A stretch of 64,000 nucleotides of DNA from CAMLDH01 sp966250375 (lineage in GTDB: Bacteria > Pseudomonadota > Gammaproteobacteria > Burkholderiales > Burkholderiaceae_D), in NCBI GenBank assembly GCA_966250375.1, contig CBINHE010000006.1, positions 1 through 64,000 of the forward strand. Reading direction: 5' to 3'. The notes beneath the pieces were generated by a model. It searched no databases, was not told the origin of the DNA, and saw only the letters and a program-made list of their open reading frames with translations. A program made the translations under genes and the position numbers. This document shows positions 38,154 to 47,776 of the stretch, one piece after another; positions within the stretch are counted from its first letter, which is position 1; each line of letters begins with the position of its first letter.

Positions 38154-38495
38154 TTAACGAACACCTTCGGCTGCCAGCGTCGCAGGTGAAAAATCACTTT
38201 CCGGGCGGAGCGATACAATCTGGTAATGGCGCAGCCTCTCATATCCCAGCTCCACCGCCTTGTCGGCCAACAGCCGCAATGTCCAGTGATCGTGTCCCTC
38301 CGGCGCATCGCTGCACGTCATGGCAATCAGGTGGGCGCATTGCCGGCCGTTCAATTTCGGCTTGTCGCTCAGGGCCGCCTCCAATCCCTTCTCGATAAAG
38401 CGCTGGCGCGCACTGCTTTTGCCTTTTCGAAGAAGTGTTTCCAACTGGGCGCGTTCTTCCTCGCTCAACTCCACAAGGTAGGTCGGTTGCCGCAT
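38154..38495 (-). pseudogene. IS630-type transposase remnant fused to a DUF1329 tail
   Basis: A 113-codon chimeric frame. The first about 98 residues resemble the N-terminal region of IS630-family transposases (VELSEEERAQLETLLRKG, then RQRFIEKGLEAALSDKPKLNG and HWTLRLLADKAVELGYE). The helix-turn-helix part between KSSA and RQRF is apparently deleted and the DDE catalytic domain is absent. The last about 14 residues, SDFSPATLAAEGVR, are the exact end-type of DUF1329 proteins. It shows that an IS remnant recombined with another DUF1329 copy just upstream of kinase 1. Confidence 0.75.
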
Positions 38496-38672
38496 TGATA
38501 TCCTCCATGGTCTGATTCATTAGATTCAGACTATGAAAAAGTCCGGCAATTCAAACTGACCCACTAGCTACCAGTTGAGTATGGAAGGACGAATTCTCTT
38601 GCACGCTATGCGAACAAACGACCTATCTCCAAAGCAGTTTAGCGATGTACGGTAACCAGGAGAAATACATGA

Positions 38673-40022
38673 TCAACGAATCCCTTCGGCGGCAAGCGTT
38701 GCCGGAGAGAAGTAATCTTCCGGCTGATGCATGACGGATCGGTATTGCTGTTGCTCGTTGAACAGGGAGGCCCCGTATCCGCCCTTCAAAAGATCGTAGA
38801 CTACGGACGTGAAAGCCAGCGCACCCGGCAGTTCGGGGGCCAGTATAAGCATGGCGTGCCCGACGTGCCACAACTGGCCCCTGGCATCCCAGCCATCGGA
38901 CAGCAGTGCCTGCCAAGTATCTTCATCCAGATAAAAGCGCCGCTTCGGCATCGCATGGCGTTTGCCTGGCGCCAAGGTAGCCTCCACCACCCACACGCGA
39001 TGCAACTCCCAGCGCAAATGGTCCGGATTGAGATGTCGTGGCCCGAGCACCTGATTCACATTCTTTGTGTGAAAGCGTTGGGTGTTATAAGGCACAAGCA
39101 TCTCTTTCTTGCCCACCAGTTTCCAGTCGTATCGATCCAAGTTGCCAATGAATAGAAAACTCTCGTCAACGAAGCTGAAACCGGAAGAGAGAAAGTTGGG
39201 TGTGTCATAGGCAATGGTGGGAGCACGTCGTACCCGGCGCTGTCCCACCAAGTATTGCCATGCCTGAAGGTTTTTTCCGGCCGCATAAATCCCCAAGGTT
39301 TTTTCTCCGACGCTGAAAGGCGGGGCAGTGGCAGTGATTTTTGTCATCCAATAATTCCCGCCAAAGCTGTCGAGCGTACCGTCCTGATAATAGTACGGGT
39401 ATTGGGAATCCTGGGTTGCCGCTGCCGCCAGCATGGGCTTGCCACTGACTGTTACGACATACACGCTAAAGTCGTAGATGAAAGCTTCGCCATGCCAAGC
39501 AAGCAAATGGTTCCATATCGCTTCCGCCCCATTTTTAGGAATCGGGAAGGGAATGCCGCCATAGGCGCCTTCGACCTGCGGACCAATGGATGCGTTAGGT
39601 ACGAGCTTGGCGCGGGTGGCGTTCTTAAAGGTATTGTCGTAGACCCACTGCGGCGCGGCCGCGGTGCGATGAGTGGGATAGACGTCAAGCCGATAGGAGG
39701 GAAACCGCTGGAGCATCGCTTTCACCCCATCCGAAAGCTGGTCGGCGTATTGCTGCATGTTCTGCGCCGTGATCGTCAGGCGTGGCCTTTCTGCCTCGAA
39801 AGGATCGGGCCTGGGTTGTCCGGAGCGATAGCCGGGCCACACCGTGGTGTAGCCACCATTCCAAGCCGGAATCGTCCCGTCTTTGTTGCCGGCTTTTTCG
39901 GCACCCAGCGGGGTGAGTTCAGACTTGAGTCTCGCCGCTTCTTCAGGCGTGACCGCTGCATCCACAAATGTATTGAGGATGGCAAGCAACAGGATCGCCA
40001 TGACTGCCCGATGGAATGTCAT
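38673..40022 (-). CDS. DUF1329 family protein
   Basis: An exported protein of 449 residues. ATG 40022 has AGGAGAG six nt upstream and opens a signal peptide (about 1-22, VMAILLLAILNTFVDAA). The mature part has DUF1329 features: AARLKSELTPLGAEKAGNKDGTIPAWNGGYT-type start (about 28-58), GGIPFPIPKNGAEAIWNHLL, RRFYLDEDTWQALLSDGWDARGQLW and the end DYFSPATLAAEGIR. The family is predicted to be envelope-located and commonly accompanies MMPL/RND exporters and DUF1302 outer-membrane proteins; no DUF1302 gene is visible here. A longer frame to 40142 is not needed. Confidence 0.88.
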   Translation of the reverse strand: MTFHRAVMAILLLAILNTFVDAAVTPEEAARLKSELTPLGAEKAGNKDGTIPAWNGGYTTVWPGYRSGQPRPDPFEAERPRLTITAQNMQQYADQLSDGVKAMLQRFPSYRLDVYPTHRTAAAPQWVYDNTFKNATRAKLVPNASIGPQVEGAYGGIPFPIPKNGAEAIWNHLLAWHGEAFIYDFSVYVVTVSGKPMLAAAATQDSQYPYYYQDGTLDSFGGNYWMTKITATAPPFSVGEKTLGIYAAGKNLQAWQYLVGQRRVRRAPTIAYDTPNFLSSGFSFVDESFLFIGNLDRYDWKLVGKKEMLVPYNTQRFHTKNVNQVLGPRHLNPDHLRWELHRVWVVEATLAPGKRHAMPKRRFYLDEDTWQALLSDGWDARGQLWHVGHAMLILAPELPGALAFTSVVYDLLKGGYGASLFNEQQQYRSVMHQPEDYFSPATLAAEGIR

Positions 40023-40138
40023 CTTCTCTCCTCTTGATTCAGTATCGCCCGTTGATTTAAAGCCTGCAGAAGCTTGTGGTGACGGAATAGTTGGACTAAC
40101 AGCTGAATGACTAGTTCTAATGTAATGGACGCTCTCTT

Positions 40139-40441
40139 TCAAAACGGCATCAAGGTGTTTAGTTTAGGATTGGTTTCATCCTGAACAATGAAAGGAGTAT
40201 CTATCATGGAGATCACGGCAATGGGCCATACGGTCAAGCTGATGGCGCCGCAATTCGTCAAGCCGTATGTGAAGATGATCTTGATGGGTTCGAGCAGCGC
40301 CCCTATGATTTGCCGATCGATCGAGTAAGACATGATGGTGAGCGCCAAAATCATCAGCGAATAATGCGTCCGCCATGGTGAAGGTCTGGGTGTGGCCGCG
40401 CTAAGCTTGGCGTCGGTCAATGGAGAGATGGGTTTCGGCAT
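40139..40441 (-). pseudogene. Truncated MFS transporter (N-terminal fragment)
   Basis: From ATG 40441 the frame reads residues similar to the start of the intact MFS protein at 47777-49111: PWRTHYSLMILALTIMSYS, then IDRQIIGALLEPIKIIF against IDRQLIGAVLEPIKKEF. The similarity stops after the first membrane helix and the frame continues in unrelated sequence for about 43 codons. It is the broken end of a second MFS gene of the same family, in the same orientation. Confidence 0.75.
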
Positions 40442-40522
40442 TTCGCGGCCATGCTGAAAAAAGTTTTGCTGGCCTTCCCACAACACTGGCTGCAAGGCAG
40501 CGGGATGCCAACGAACGTACAA

Positions 40523-40834
40523 ACCAGCATAGATAAAAAACGCATGAACAGTGGGTTCAAGCGAGGACGAGAACCACTATTGCAGTGCTTGAAATTTGCG
40601 TGGGCAAAGCGCGGGATTTGATCGTGTTGTCAAAGATGCGCTTAACCTACAGCACAGCCAGCTCGGCGTCATTGCACAAGTGATAGCCTGTCTGCTTTTG
40701 CCATGCCCTCCATCCTGCTACCGAGACGACAAGTTGCCAGTACCGTTGCTTTGCCAATGTTCCTTCTTCAGTGTGCAACACTACTCCCGAGTGACCGACT
40801 GCCCAGCCTTTTTTTTCGTTACGAAACGCACGTT
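40523..40834. other. Degenerate intergenic sequence between IS5 fragment and MFS fragment
   Basis: No intact gene. A short segment (about 40,706-40,730) resembles the region just upstream of kinase 2 (about 47,696-47,720), sharing ctgctaccgaga. This suggests the upstream region of a lost kinase copy. The rest is unassigned. Confidence 0.45.
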
Positions 40835-40835
40835 A

Positions 40836-41145
40836 GGCTCTGTTGACGTTTTGCTGTGCCTCAGCGGAGCCAGAGTAAAGCACCGGCGAATGCCAGCATC
40901 TCTATGAAATGAAGTGAAGGGCTTTTTTCTCATATCGCATGGCGAGGCGGCGGTAATACTTGAGTTTCCCAAACATGCTCTCGACCAGATGGCGCTCCTT
41001 GTAATGCCACCAATCGCACTCCCTTTGTTCTTTCCTGTTGGCTTTCGGCGGGATCACCGCCTTGATCCCGTTCGCCTGAAGCCACGCCAGAAAAGCGTCG
41101 GCGTCGTATCCCTTGTCTGCTAAACAAGCATGGGCAGATAGCCCC
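40836..41145 (-). mobile_element. IS5-family transposase C-terminal fragment
   Basis: On the minus strand from 41145 the frame reads the end of an IS5/IS427-group DDE transposase: ADKGYDADAFLAWL, IKAVIPPKANRKEQRECD, HYKERHLVESMFGKLKYYRR and LAMRYEKKALHF. The last catalytic Glu (in HLVE) is present. A frame change near 40905 separates this from the expected terminal FIEMLAFAGALLWLR (stop 40861-40863). The right end may be at about 40836 (GGCTCTGTTGACG preceded by TTA). The left two thirds of the element are missing. Confidence 0.75.
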
Positions 41146-41321
41146 TTGAATTGGAGTTGCGTGGAGCGAACCCCGAAAATCACGGTTGCAAGCAGGCAAA
41201 AAAGGAGGACCACCCACCGATGATTGAATACCAGTCGTTCAATGATGGAACCGGATTGCCGATCGAAATCCTGCTGTTTGGCGATAACAGGATATTCGGC
41301 AAGAGAGGAATCGCTACGCAT
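41146..41321 (-). pseudogene. MMPL exporter N-terminal fragment
   Basis: The first about 58 codons of a MMPL/RND gene, nearly identical to the start of the intact gene at 29624-32020 (MRSDSSLAEYPVIAKQQDFD and VRSTQLQF shared). It is cut at 41146, where the frame passes directly into an IS5 transposase fragment, creating a 139-codon chimeric frame to 40902. It lies downstream of kinase 2 exactly as the intact exporter lies downstream of kinase 1. Confidence 0.85.
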
Positions 41322-42096
41322 GTTGATGGGCGCTTGAGGGCAAGCTCGATGATTTCTCTTTCATTGGGCAAGATGCGCTTGCCATCGCTGGCTTGCGTCA
41401 CACCGGAAAAAGGAAATGCATGCCGCATCCGCAATGTTGCTCAGACGCTCTTTTCCAGGTACTGCTTCACCAGATTGAGAATGGCTTTGGACTGGTAACC
41501 CTTCGCCAACTGGCACAGCTGGTTGGCGAACGGCCGATAGCGCTCGTCGCGCCCGGCCAGCTCGCTGGCCCACTGCCCAATGTCGTGCATGTTGCCCAGC
41601 CGGGCTAATCGATGCAGTGCCGCCATCTCCTGCGCCGGTGGCATCAGCAGCGGCCCGGCCGCCTCCTGTTCAGGCGCGCCGCCCGATGGCGACTCGTACG
41701 TCCAGGTAAGCTTCAACAGGGCGCCGATCTGCGTCAGCAACCGCTCCAGGTCGACCGGCTTCGGCAGAAACGCATCCGCGCCAGCCGCGAGACTGCTCGC
41801 CTGGTTGTCGCCGGACGCGCTGGCGGAAATCGCGATGACGGGCACCTCCTTGCCGGCCGGCCCTTGCCGCAGGCGGCGCATGGCTTCCAGCCCGCCCATC
41901 TCCGGCATGACGATGTCCATCAGGATCAAGTCCGGCTGCAGGACCCGGGCTTTTTCCAGTCCCTCGTAGCCATTCACCGCCTCGACGATCGTGAAGCCGA
42001 GCGGGCGCAGCATGTCGATTGCCACCGCCCGGTTCTCGGCCACATCGTCGACCACCAATACGGTCTTGCGCGGCCCCGTGTAGCCGGTCACGATCG
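41146..42096. repeat. 951-bp direct repeat, copy 2
   Basis: The second copy of 31845-32795, in the same orientation. It covers the end of kinase 2, the gap and the truncated MMPL start. Its outer edge coincides with the IS5 fragment junction (41145/41146). Confidence 0.95.
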
Positions 42097-45000
42097 ATGT
42101 GGCCGGCAGCGACGCCGCTTCAGCCTTCACCATCGGCGCCTCCAGTTCGAACCAGAACGTGCTGCCCTGGCCGATGCGGCTCGCGATCCGGATCTCGCTG
42201 TTCATCAAGCGCACGAACTGGCGGCTGATGGCCAGGCCCAGACCGGTCCCCCCGAGCCGGCGCTGCATCTCGCCGGCTTGTTCGAACGGCTGGAAAATGG
42301 TGTCCAGCTGGTCTTCGCTGATGCCCACGCCAGTATCTCGCACGGCAAAGCGCAGCCGAGTCGGCGGTGTAAAACGCACTTGCAGCGTTACCTGACCGCG
42401 GTCGGTGAACTTGACCGCATTCGACAACAGGTTGAGCAGCACTTGGCGCAACCGCTTTTCGTCCGCCTGGATCATCGCCGGCAAATCCGGCGCCATGTCG
42501 AGAATAAAGTCCACCCCCTTTTGCGCGGCCCTGACGCCGACCATCTCGGCAATGACGCGCAAGAACTCGGCCAGCGAGATGGCCCCAGGACTGAGTTCCA
42601 ACTTGCCGGCTTCGATCTTGGCGAAATCCAGGATGTCGTTGATCATGGTCAGCAGATGATCGCCGCTTTGCCGGATCACGTTCAGTCCCGCGATTTGCTG
42701 TTCGTCCAGCGCCTTGTTTCTCTGCAGTATCTGCGCATAGCCCAGGATGCCGTTCAATGGGGTGCGCAGTTCATGGCTCATGTTGGCCAGGAAGGTACTC
42801 TTGGCCCGATTGGCGGCATCGGCCGCTTGCCGCGCTTCCCGTTCCGCCTCGGCTTGCTTGCGCTCAGTCAGGTCGAGCACGAACGCCACCCCATTTTCCT
42901 GCGATTCCTCGAAAAGTGCGACACCCATCAGGATCGGGATGCGACTGCCGTCCTTGCGGAGGAATGCCTTTTCAAAAAGGGGAAGACTTCCTATCCGCTT
43001 GAGCTCTTCAATGCGCTGTGCATCGGCAGCGTGGTATTCCGGCGGCGTCATGCTGGTCCAATCAATTTTCCCCGACAGCAGCGCTTGTCGTGAATAGCCC
43101 GCCATCTGAAGGAACGCATCGTTGGCGTCGGTGATCGCGCCACTCAGATCCCAGAAAAAAACGCCGATGATATTGGATTCCACCAGGCGTCGGATGCGGG
43201 CTTCCCGCTCTATCACCGTTGCCTCAGCCCGCTTGCGCTCGCTGTTCTCTTGCTGCAGGTCGGTATAGAGCAGTGCGTTCTCCAGCGAGATCGCCGCCTG
43301 GGATGCCAGCAGCTCCAGCACGTTCATGCGTGCCGGCGTGAACGCATGCGTGACGAGCGTGTTTTCCAGATACAGCACCCCGACCAGCGCTGCCTGTCGG
43401 ACGATCGGCAGGCACAGCACCGACTTCGGCTGGTGACCGGCAAAATAGGGGTCGCCGGCAAACGGGTTCGGTTCGGTGGCATTGGGCAGCAGCACCGGTT
43501 CCCGGCTGCGCCGCACGTAATTGAGGATCGCTGCCGGCAACGACGATGCCGGCACCGCCTGCCCGAGGAGCAGTTGCACCTGCACCGTCTGCTGCGCCAC
43601 GCTCGCTTCAGCAGCGAGGACCAGGTCTTCGCCTCGGATGAGCAGCAAGGCGCCGCTCTGAGCGCCGGCATTTTCGAGCACGATGCGTAGCAGCGTATCG
43701 ACCAGCTCATCGAGCACGATCCGGCCGGAGATCGCTTGCGACGCTTTGGCGACCGACAGCACATCCAGCTGCGCCATGCCAGCGCCCGAGGCAACGGCGG
43801 GGGGGGCAGCCTCTTGCGCGCGCAGTTGCGGATAGCGCGCCTCGAGTTGTCTGACCTTGCCGTCGGCGCCCCAGCGTGCAAAGCAGCTGCGCGCCTCGCC
43901 CAAATGGGCGCGGGCGGAGGTTGTGACCCCGCGGGCAAGATAAAATCCGGCGGCAGTTTCGTGTGCAACGCCCTCGTTGTGCACGAAGCCGTTCTCGCGG
44001 GCCGATTGAATCGCCTCTTCATACAGGCGCATCGCGTCGAGGTCGCGCCCGTCGAGGCGGGCGATCTCGGCGGCGACCAGTGCTGCGCGGTTCCGGAAAT
44101 TTTCGGGGCAGTTCTCCGCCCAGATCTCGAGCTGTTTGTGGTGGACAGTCAATGCCGTCAGATGTTGGGGCCGCTCATCGGCCGCTGCCGCATCGTAGTG
44201 TGCGGCCCACGCAAGCGCCGCATAGAAATGGTACTCGGCCATCTCAAAAAATGACGGCGACGTCCAGAGCAGCCGTTGCGCTTTCAAGGCGCTTTCGATC
44301 GCGGATGGGTAGTCGCCGGCGTAGAAACGTGCCTGCAGTTTGCGGATCCAATACCAGCAAGCGGGGAGCGCCAACGATGGATCCCCCTCGAGGTGCTGCT
44401 CGAACCGGCTCTCGTCGAATTCGCCATCGTTGAAGGATGAGAAATGCGGTGTCAGGCCCCGCAGCGTGCGGATGAGCCTGAGCTGCCCGGTGATGATGTC
44501 GATCACGAGACCAAACTGTATTTTCCGCGCGAATGCGAGCCCGTTCTCGGCTTCTTGCTGTATCTCAACGAGCGGATCTCCGCAGGCGAGATAGTTCGTC
44601 ACCAGGCAGTCGCAGCTATAGCCCGCATAGGTGAAGTCGCCGCTTTCGTTGGCTGGGTCAAAGGCGCGCCGCAGCAACTCACTACCGCTGCGCACATGCT
44701 TGGTCCAGAAAGTAACCAATGATCCGAAGCACACATAAACCTTGACCCGGAAGCGGTCCAGCCCATGCTGCTCTATCAGGTCCACGCCGAGCTTGCCGAA
44801 GCGGAATGCGGCCCGGTAGTCGCCGAAGCCTGGCCCGAGGATCATGCCGAGCCAGGTGTAAGCGATGCACGAGGCGTCGCTGTTGCCATGCTCCAGGCTG
44901 ATGTTCGCCATCCGACCCACCATGCGGTAATACAGCTTCTGGTCGGTGAGCATGGCTGGTACCAAGGCCAATGCCAGGACGTCGATGGTTGCGCGCCAAT

Positions 45001-47641
45001 CCGGCTCGCTCATCGGGGGCAAGTCGATCAGGTCCTCGATCGCACGGCTCCCGATCTGTCGCCACAGTTGATCGTATTCCTGCCGTACCTCGTCTTGCGT
45101 CGGGTGCGGCGACCACTGCACACCGACGCGCCGAAGATAGTCGAGGCACACCTCGACGCTGCGCTCGCTCCGGTCCAAGACGGTGTAGAGATCCACGCGC
45201 AAGCCGGCGACGGCGGCCATGTCGACAAGATTGGCGGCGCGGCACGCGAGCTTCGAGAGCCGTTCTTCCGCTGTCGCTAAGTCACCGGTCAAGAGCTCGC
45301 ACTCGGCGCGGTGTAATTCGAACGCGAAGGTGAGCGGGTACTGCTGCTCCCAACTGTCCTCTGCCAGCAGCGCACAGCCGGCGACGAGATACGTCAGCGC
45401 CGATGCATACGCTGTCGACGTCTTGGCGCGCTTGCCTGCAACGAGGTTGAACCGGGCCACCCGTTCCCGCTCCTCCTGCAAGGTGATCAACATCGCGCCG
45501 CGGTTGAGTTGGTTCGCGATCTCGAAGAGATTTTCCCCGGCATCCTCCGGTGCCGTGCTCGCCGATAACAAGCGGCCAATTTGCAGATGCAGCGCTATCC
45601 TTTGCCCTTCGGGAATCAGCGCATACGCCGCTTGCTGGATCCGGTCGTGCAGGAACTTGCCATGCTCGCTGGTCAGCAGAATCAAGTCTTCACGGACCGC
45701 CGCCGACAGGCGCTGCGCCATCTCGTCTTCGGCCAGCCGGCTGACCAGCGCGAGCGCGCGCAGGTTGAATTTGTTGCCCAGGCAGGCGGCCAGTTGCAGC
45801 GTTTCCTGCGCAGGCGCGGGCAGCCGCCGCAACTTGGCGGCCATCAGGTCAGCCACATTGTCGGCGAAATCCCTGGCCTTGATTTGAGTCAGGTCCCACT
45901 GCCAGACCCGCTTTGTCGGATCGTGCCGCAACACCCCCTCCTGGTGCAGCGCATCGAGGAACTGGGTAAAGAAGAATGGATTGCCTTCGGTGCGCTCGAA
46001 GATCAAGCGCGTGAGGGGCTCGCACATTGTTGCCTTTGTATGCAGCGTGTCGGCCACCAGCCGGTTGAGATGCTCGACCGACAGTGGCGCGAGCCGGATG
46101 TCGATCACTGCTGCTGCGCCATTGTTGCGAATCGTTTCCAGGGTGGCGCTCAGCGGATGCGCGGCGCTGACCTCGTTGTCGCGATAGGCGGCAATCAGCA
46201 GCAGGTAACGGGTGTCCGGCTGGGTCAGCAAGTGCTCGATGAATTGCAGGCTGGCCACATCGGCCCACTGCACATCGTCGAGGAACAGCGCCAGCGGGTG
46301 TTCCTGGCGCGTGAACACCGCGATGAAGCGCTGGAACACCAGGCGGAACCGGTTTTGCGCCTCGGCCGGCGGCAACGCCGGCACCGGCTGCTGCGGGCCG
46401 ATGATGAGTTCGACTTGCGGCAACACATCGACGATCAATTGACCATTGGCACCCACGGCGGCTTGAATCCGTTGCCGCCAGTCGGCAATGCGCGCCTCGC
46501 TCTCGGCCAGCAGTTGCTGCACCAGCTCGCGAAACGCCTGCGTGAGGGTGGCGTAGGGGATGTCGCGCATGAGCTGATCGAACTTGCCGGCAATGAAGTA
46601 GCCGCGCTCGCGCACGATCGGCTGGTGCAGTTCGTGCACCAGCGACGACTTGCCGATCCCGGAGTACCCGGACACGGTCACCAGCGCTGCGTCGCCGGTC
46701 GCCGCCATGTGATCGAATGCGGCCAGCAAGGTCGCGGTTTCCTGCTCCCGCCCGTACAGCTTGTGCGGGATGTGAAAACGTTCCGACACATCTTCCGTGC
46801 CGAGCGGAAAAGGCTCGATGCGACCGCATGCCTGCCATTGCGCCAGACAGCGCTCGAGATCGGCTTGCACACCGTGCGCGCTTTGGTAACGCTCTTCCGG
46901 CAGCTTGGCAAGCAGTTTGAGCACGATGTCCGAGGCGGCTTCAGGAATGTCGGGCGTGATGTCGCGCGGCGGCGGCGGACTGCGCGCGATGTGGCAATGC
47001 ATCCATTCCAATGGGTCGCTGCCCTGAAACGGCAATTGCCCGGTCAGCATCCGGTACAGCATGATCCCCAGCGAATAGAAATCGGTCCGGTAATCGACCG
47101 GACGATTCATGCGCCCGGTCTGCTCGGGCGACACATAAGCCCAATCGCCCGGCAATGCGTGGTCGGGCACGCTTACGTCCTGCGTATCGACGATCGCCAG
47201 GCTCAGGTCCAGCAGGCACAGTTGATTGTGCTGCACGTCCAGCATGAAATTGACTGGGCGGAGGTCGCGATGAATGAGATGGGCGGCATGCAAGCCGGCC
47301 AGGATGCGGGCGAGGCCACTGCCCAGGCGAAGGCAGGTCGGCACCGCCAGCGTGTGCTGGTTCAGAAAGGTGTCGAACGGTTCTCCGGCGCAGTCTTCCA
47401 GCGCCATGATGGGCTGCCCCTCGTCGCTAAGGAGCGCGATTGGTTGAATGACGCCGGGAATATCGTTCGACTGGAGCGCGTCGTACTCGCGCTGGAAACG
47501 GGAGAAGTGCTGCGGCAGAATATCCTTGGCGTTGAGCGTTTTTACGAGCGCTGGGGTGCCGTCGTTGACGGACCGAGCACGGTACAAATGCGAACCGGCA
47601 GTCGTGCAAATGCGCTCAAGTAGGTGATAGTGAGCAACCAT
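41441..47641 (-). CDS. Giant hybrid sensor kinase 2 (Ser/Thr kinase-AAA-GAF-PAS-HK-REC)
   Basis: A 2066-residue paralog and the only copy with a full-length Ser/Thr-kinase-like domain. The N-lobe retains a candidate ATP-anchoring lysine (ALVKTLNAKD, about residue 34); the catalytic loop is IHRDLRPVNFML (about 124) and the DFG position reads LLDLSLAI (about 145). Next come the AAA ATPase (GYSGIGKSSLVHE), helical middle, GAF, PAS, HisKA (NMSHELRTPLNGILGY, His near 1623), HATPase, and a receiver with phospho-Asp near 1909. Its C-terminal about 220 residues are identical to kinase 1 because of the repeat. ATG 47641 has AGGTGG nine nt upstream. It is downstream of the MFS gene. Signals, partners and targets are not evident. 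Confidence 0.88.
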   Translation of the reverse strand: MVAHYHLLERICTTAGSHLYRARSVNDGTPALVKTLNAKDILPQHFSRFQREYDALQSNDIPGVIQPIALLSDEGQPIMALEDCAGEPFDTFLNQHTLAVPTCLRLGSGLARILAGLHAAHLIHRDLRPVNFMLDVQHNQLCLLDLSLAIVDTQDVSVPDHALPGDWAYVSPEQTGRMNRPVDYRTDFYSLGIMLYRMLTGQLPFQGSDPLEWMHCHIARSPPPPRDITPDIPEAASDIVLKLLAKLPEERYQSAHGVQADLERCLAQWQACGRIEPFPLGTEDVSERFHIPHKLYGREQETATLLAAFDHMAATGDAALVTVSGYSGIGKSSLVHELHQPIVRERGYFIAGKFDQLMRDIPYATLTQAFRELVQQLLAESEARIADWRQRIQAAVGANGQLIVDVLPQVELIIGPQQPVPALPPAEAQNRFRLVFQRFIAVFTRQEHPLALFLDDVQWADVASLQFIEHLLTQPDTRYLLLIAAYRDNEVSAAHPLSATLETIRNNGAAAVIDIRLAPLSVEHLNRLVADTLHTKATMCEPLTRLIFERTEGNPFFFTQFLDALHQEGVLRHDPTKRVWQWDLTQIKARDFADNVADLMAAKLRRLPAPAQETLQLAACLGNKFNLRALALVSRLAEDEMAQRLSAAVREDLILLTSEHGKFLHDRIQQAAYALIPEGQRIALHLQIGRLLSASTAPEDAGENLFEIANQLNRGAMLITLQEERERVARFNLVAGKRAKTSTAYASALTYLVAGCALLAEDSWEQQYPLTFAFELHRAECELLTGDLATAEERLSKLACRAANLVDMAAVAGLRVDLYTVLDRSERSVEVCLDYLRRVGVQWSPHPTQDEVRQEYDQLWRQIGSRAIEDLIDLPPMSEPDWRATIDVLALALVPAMLTDQKLYYRMVGRMANISLEHGNSDASCIAYTWLGMILGPGFGDYRAAFRFGKLGVDLIEQHGLDRFRVKVYVCFGSLVTFWTKHVRSGSELLRRAFDPANESGDFTYAGYSCDCLVTNYLACGDPLVEIQQEAENGLAFARKIQFGLVIDIITGQLRLIRTLRGLTPHFSSFNDGEFDESRFEQHLEGDPSLALPACWYWIRKLQARFYAGDYPSAIESALKAQRLLWTSPSFFEMAEYHFYAALAWAAHYDAAAADERPQHLTALTVHHKQLEIWAENCPENFRNRAALVAAEIARLDGRDLDAMRLYEEAIQSARENGFVHNEGVAHETAAGFYLARGVTTSARAHLGEARSCFARWGADGKVRQLEARYPQLRAQEAAPPAVASGAGMAQLDVLSVAKASQAISGRIVLDELVDTLLRIVLENAGAQSGALLLIRGEDLVLAAEASVAQQTVQVQLLLGQAVPASSLPAAILNYVRRSREPVLLPNATEPNPFAGDPYFAGHQPKSVLCLPIVRQAALVGVLYLENTLVTHAFTPARMNVLELLASQAAISLENALLYTDLQQENSERKRAEATVIEREARIRRLVESNIIGVFFWDLSGAITDANDAFLQMAGYSRQALLSGKIDWTSMTPPEYHAADAQRIEELKRIGSLPLFEKAFLRKDGSRIPILMGVALFEESQENGVAFVLDLTERKQAEAEREARQAADAANRAKSTFLANMSHELRTPLNGILGYAQILQRNKALDEQQIAGLNVIRQSGDHLLTMINDILDFAKIEAGKLELSPGAISLAEFLRVIAEMVGVRAAQKGVDFILDMAPDLPAMIQADEKRLRQVLLNLLSNAVKFTDRGQVTLQVRFTPPTRLRFAVRDTGVGISEDQLDTIFQPFEQAGEMQRRLGGTGLGLAISRQFVRLMNSEIRIASRIGQGSTFWFELEAPMVKAEAASLPATSIVTGYTGPRKTVLVVDDVAENRAVAIDMLRPLGFTIVEAVNGYEGLEKARVLQPDLILMDIVMPEMGGLEAMRRLRQGPAGKEVPVIAISASASGDNQASSLAAGADAFLPKPVDLERLLTQIGALLKLTWTYESPSGGAPEQEAAGPLLMPPAQEMAALHRLARLGNMHDIGQWASELAGRDERYRPFANQLCQLAKGYQSKAILNLVKQYLEKSV

Positions 47642-47776
47642 AGCGTTAATCCACCTCGTCCGGTTCGAGCTTATGTAGATGAGCGAAACCTGCATGACTC
47701 CATACTGCTACCGAGATGAAAAAAATTCGTTTTGCAGCACGAAGAAATTGGTTCTCGAACATTTTGTAACTTGCAC

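Noticed and set aside
36829..38157. Long plus-strand open frame (442 codons) opposite kinase 1
   Set aside because: It lies entirely antisense to well-supported kinase and AAA coding sequence and has low-complexity Arg/Gln/His-rich composition with no family motifs.
45581..47623. Plus-strand open frame of 680 codons opposite kinase 2
   Set aside because: It is antisense to the kinase and AAA domains; its length follows from codon bias of the real gene.
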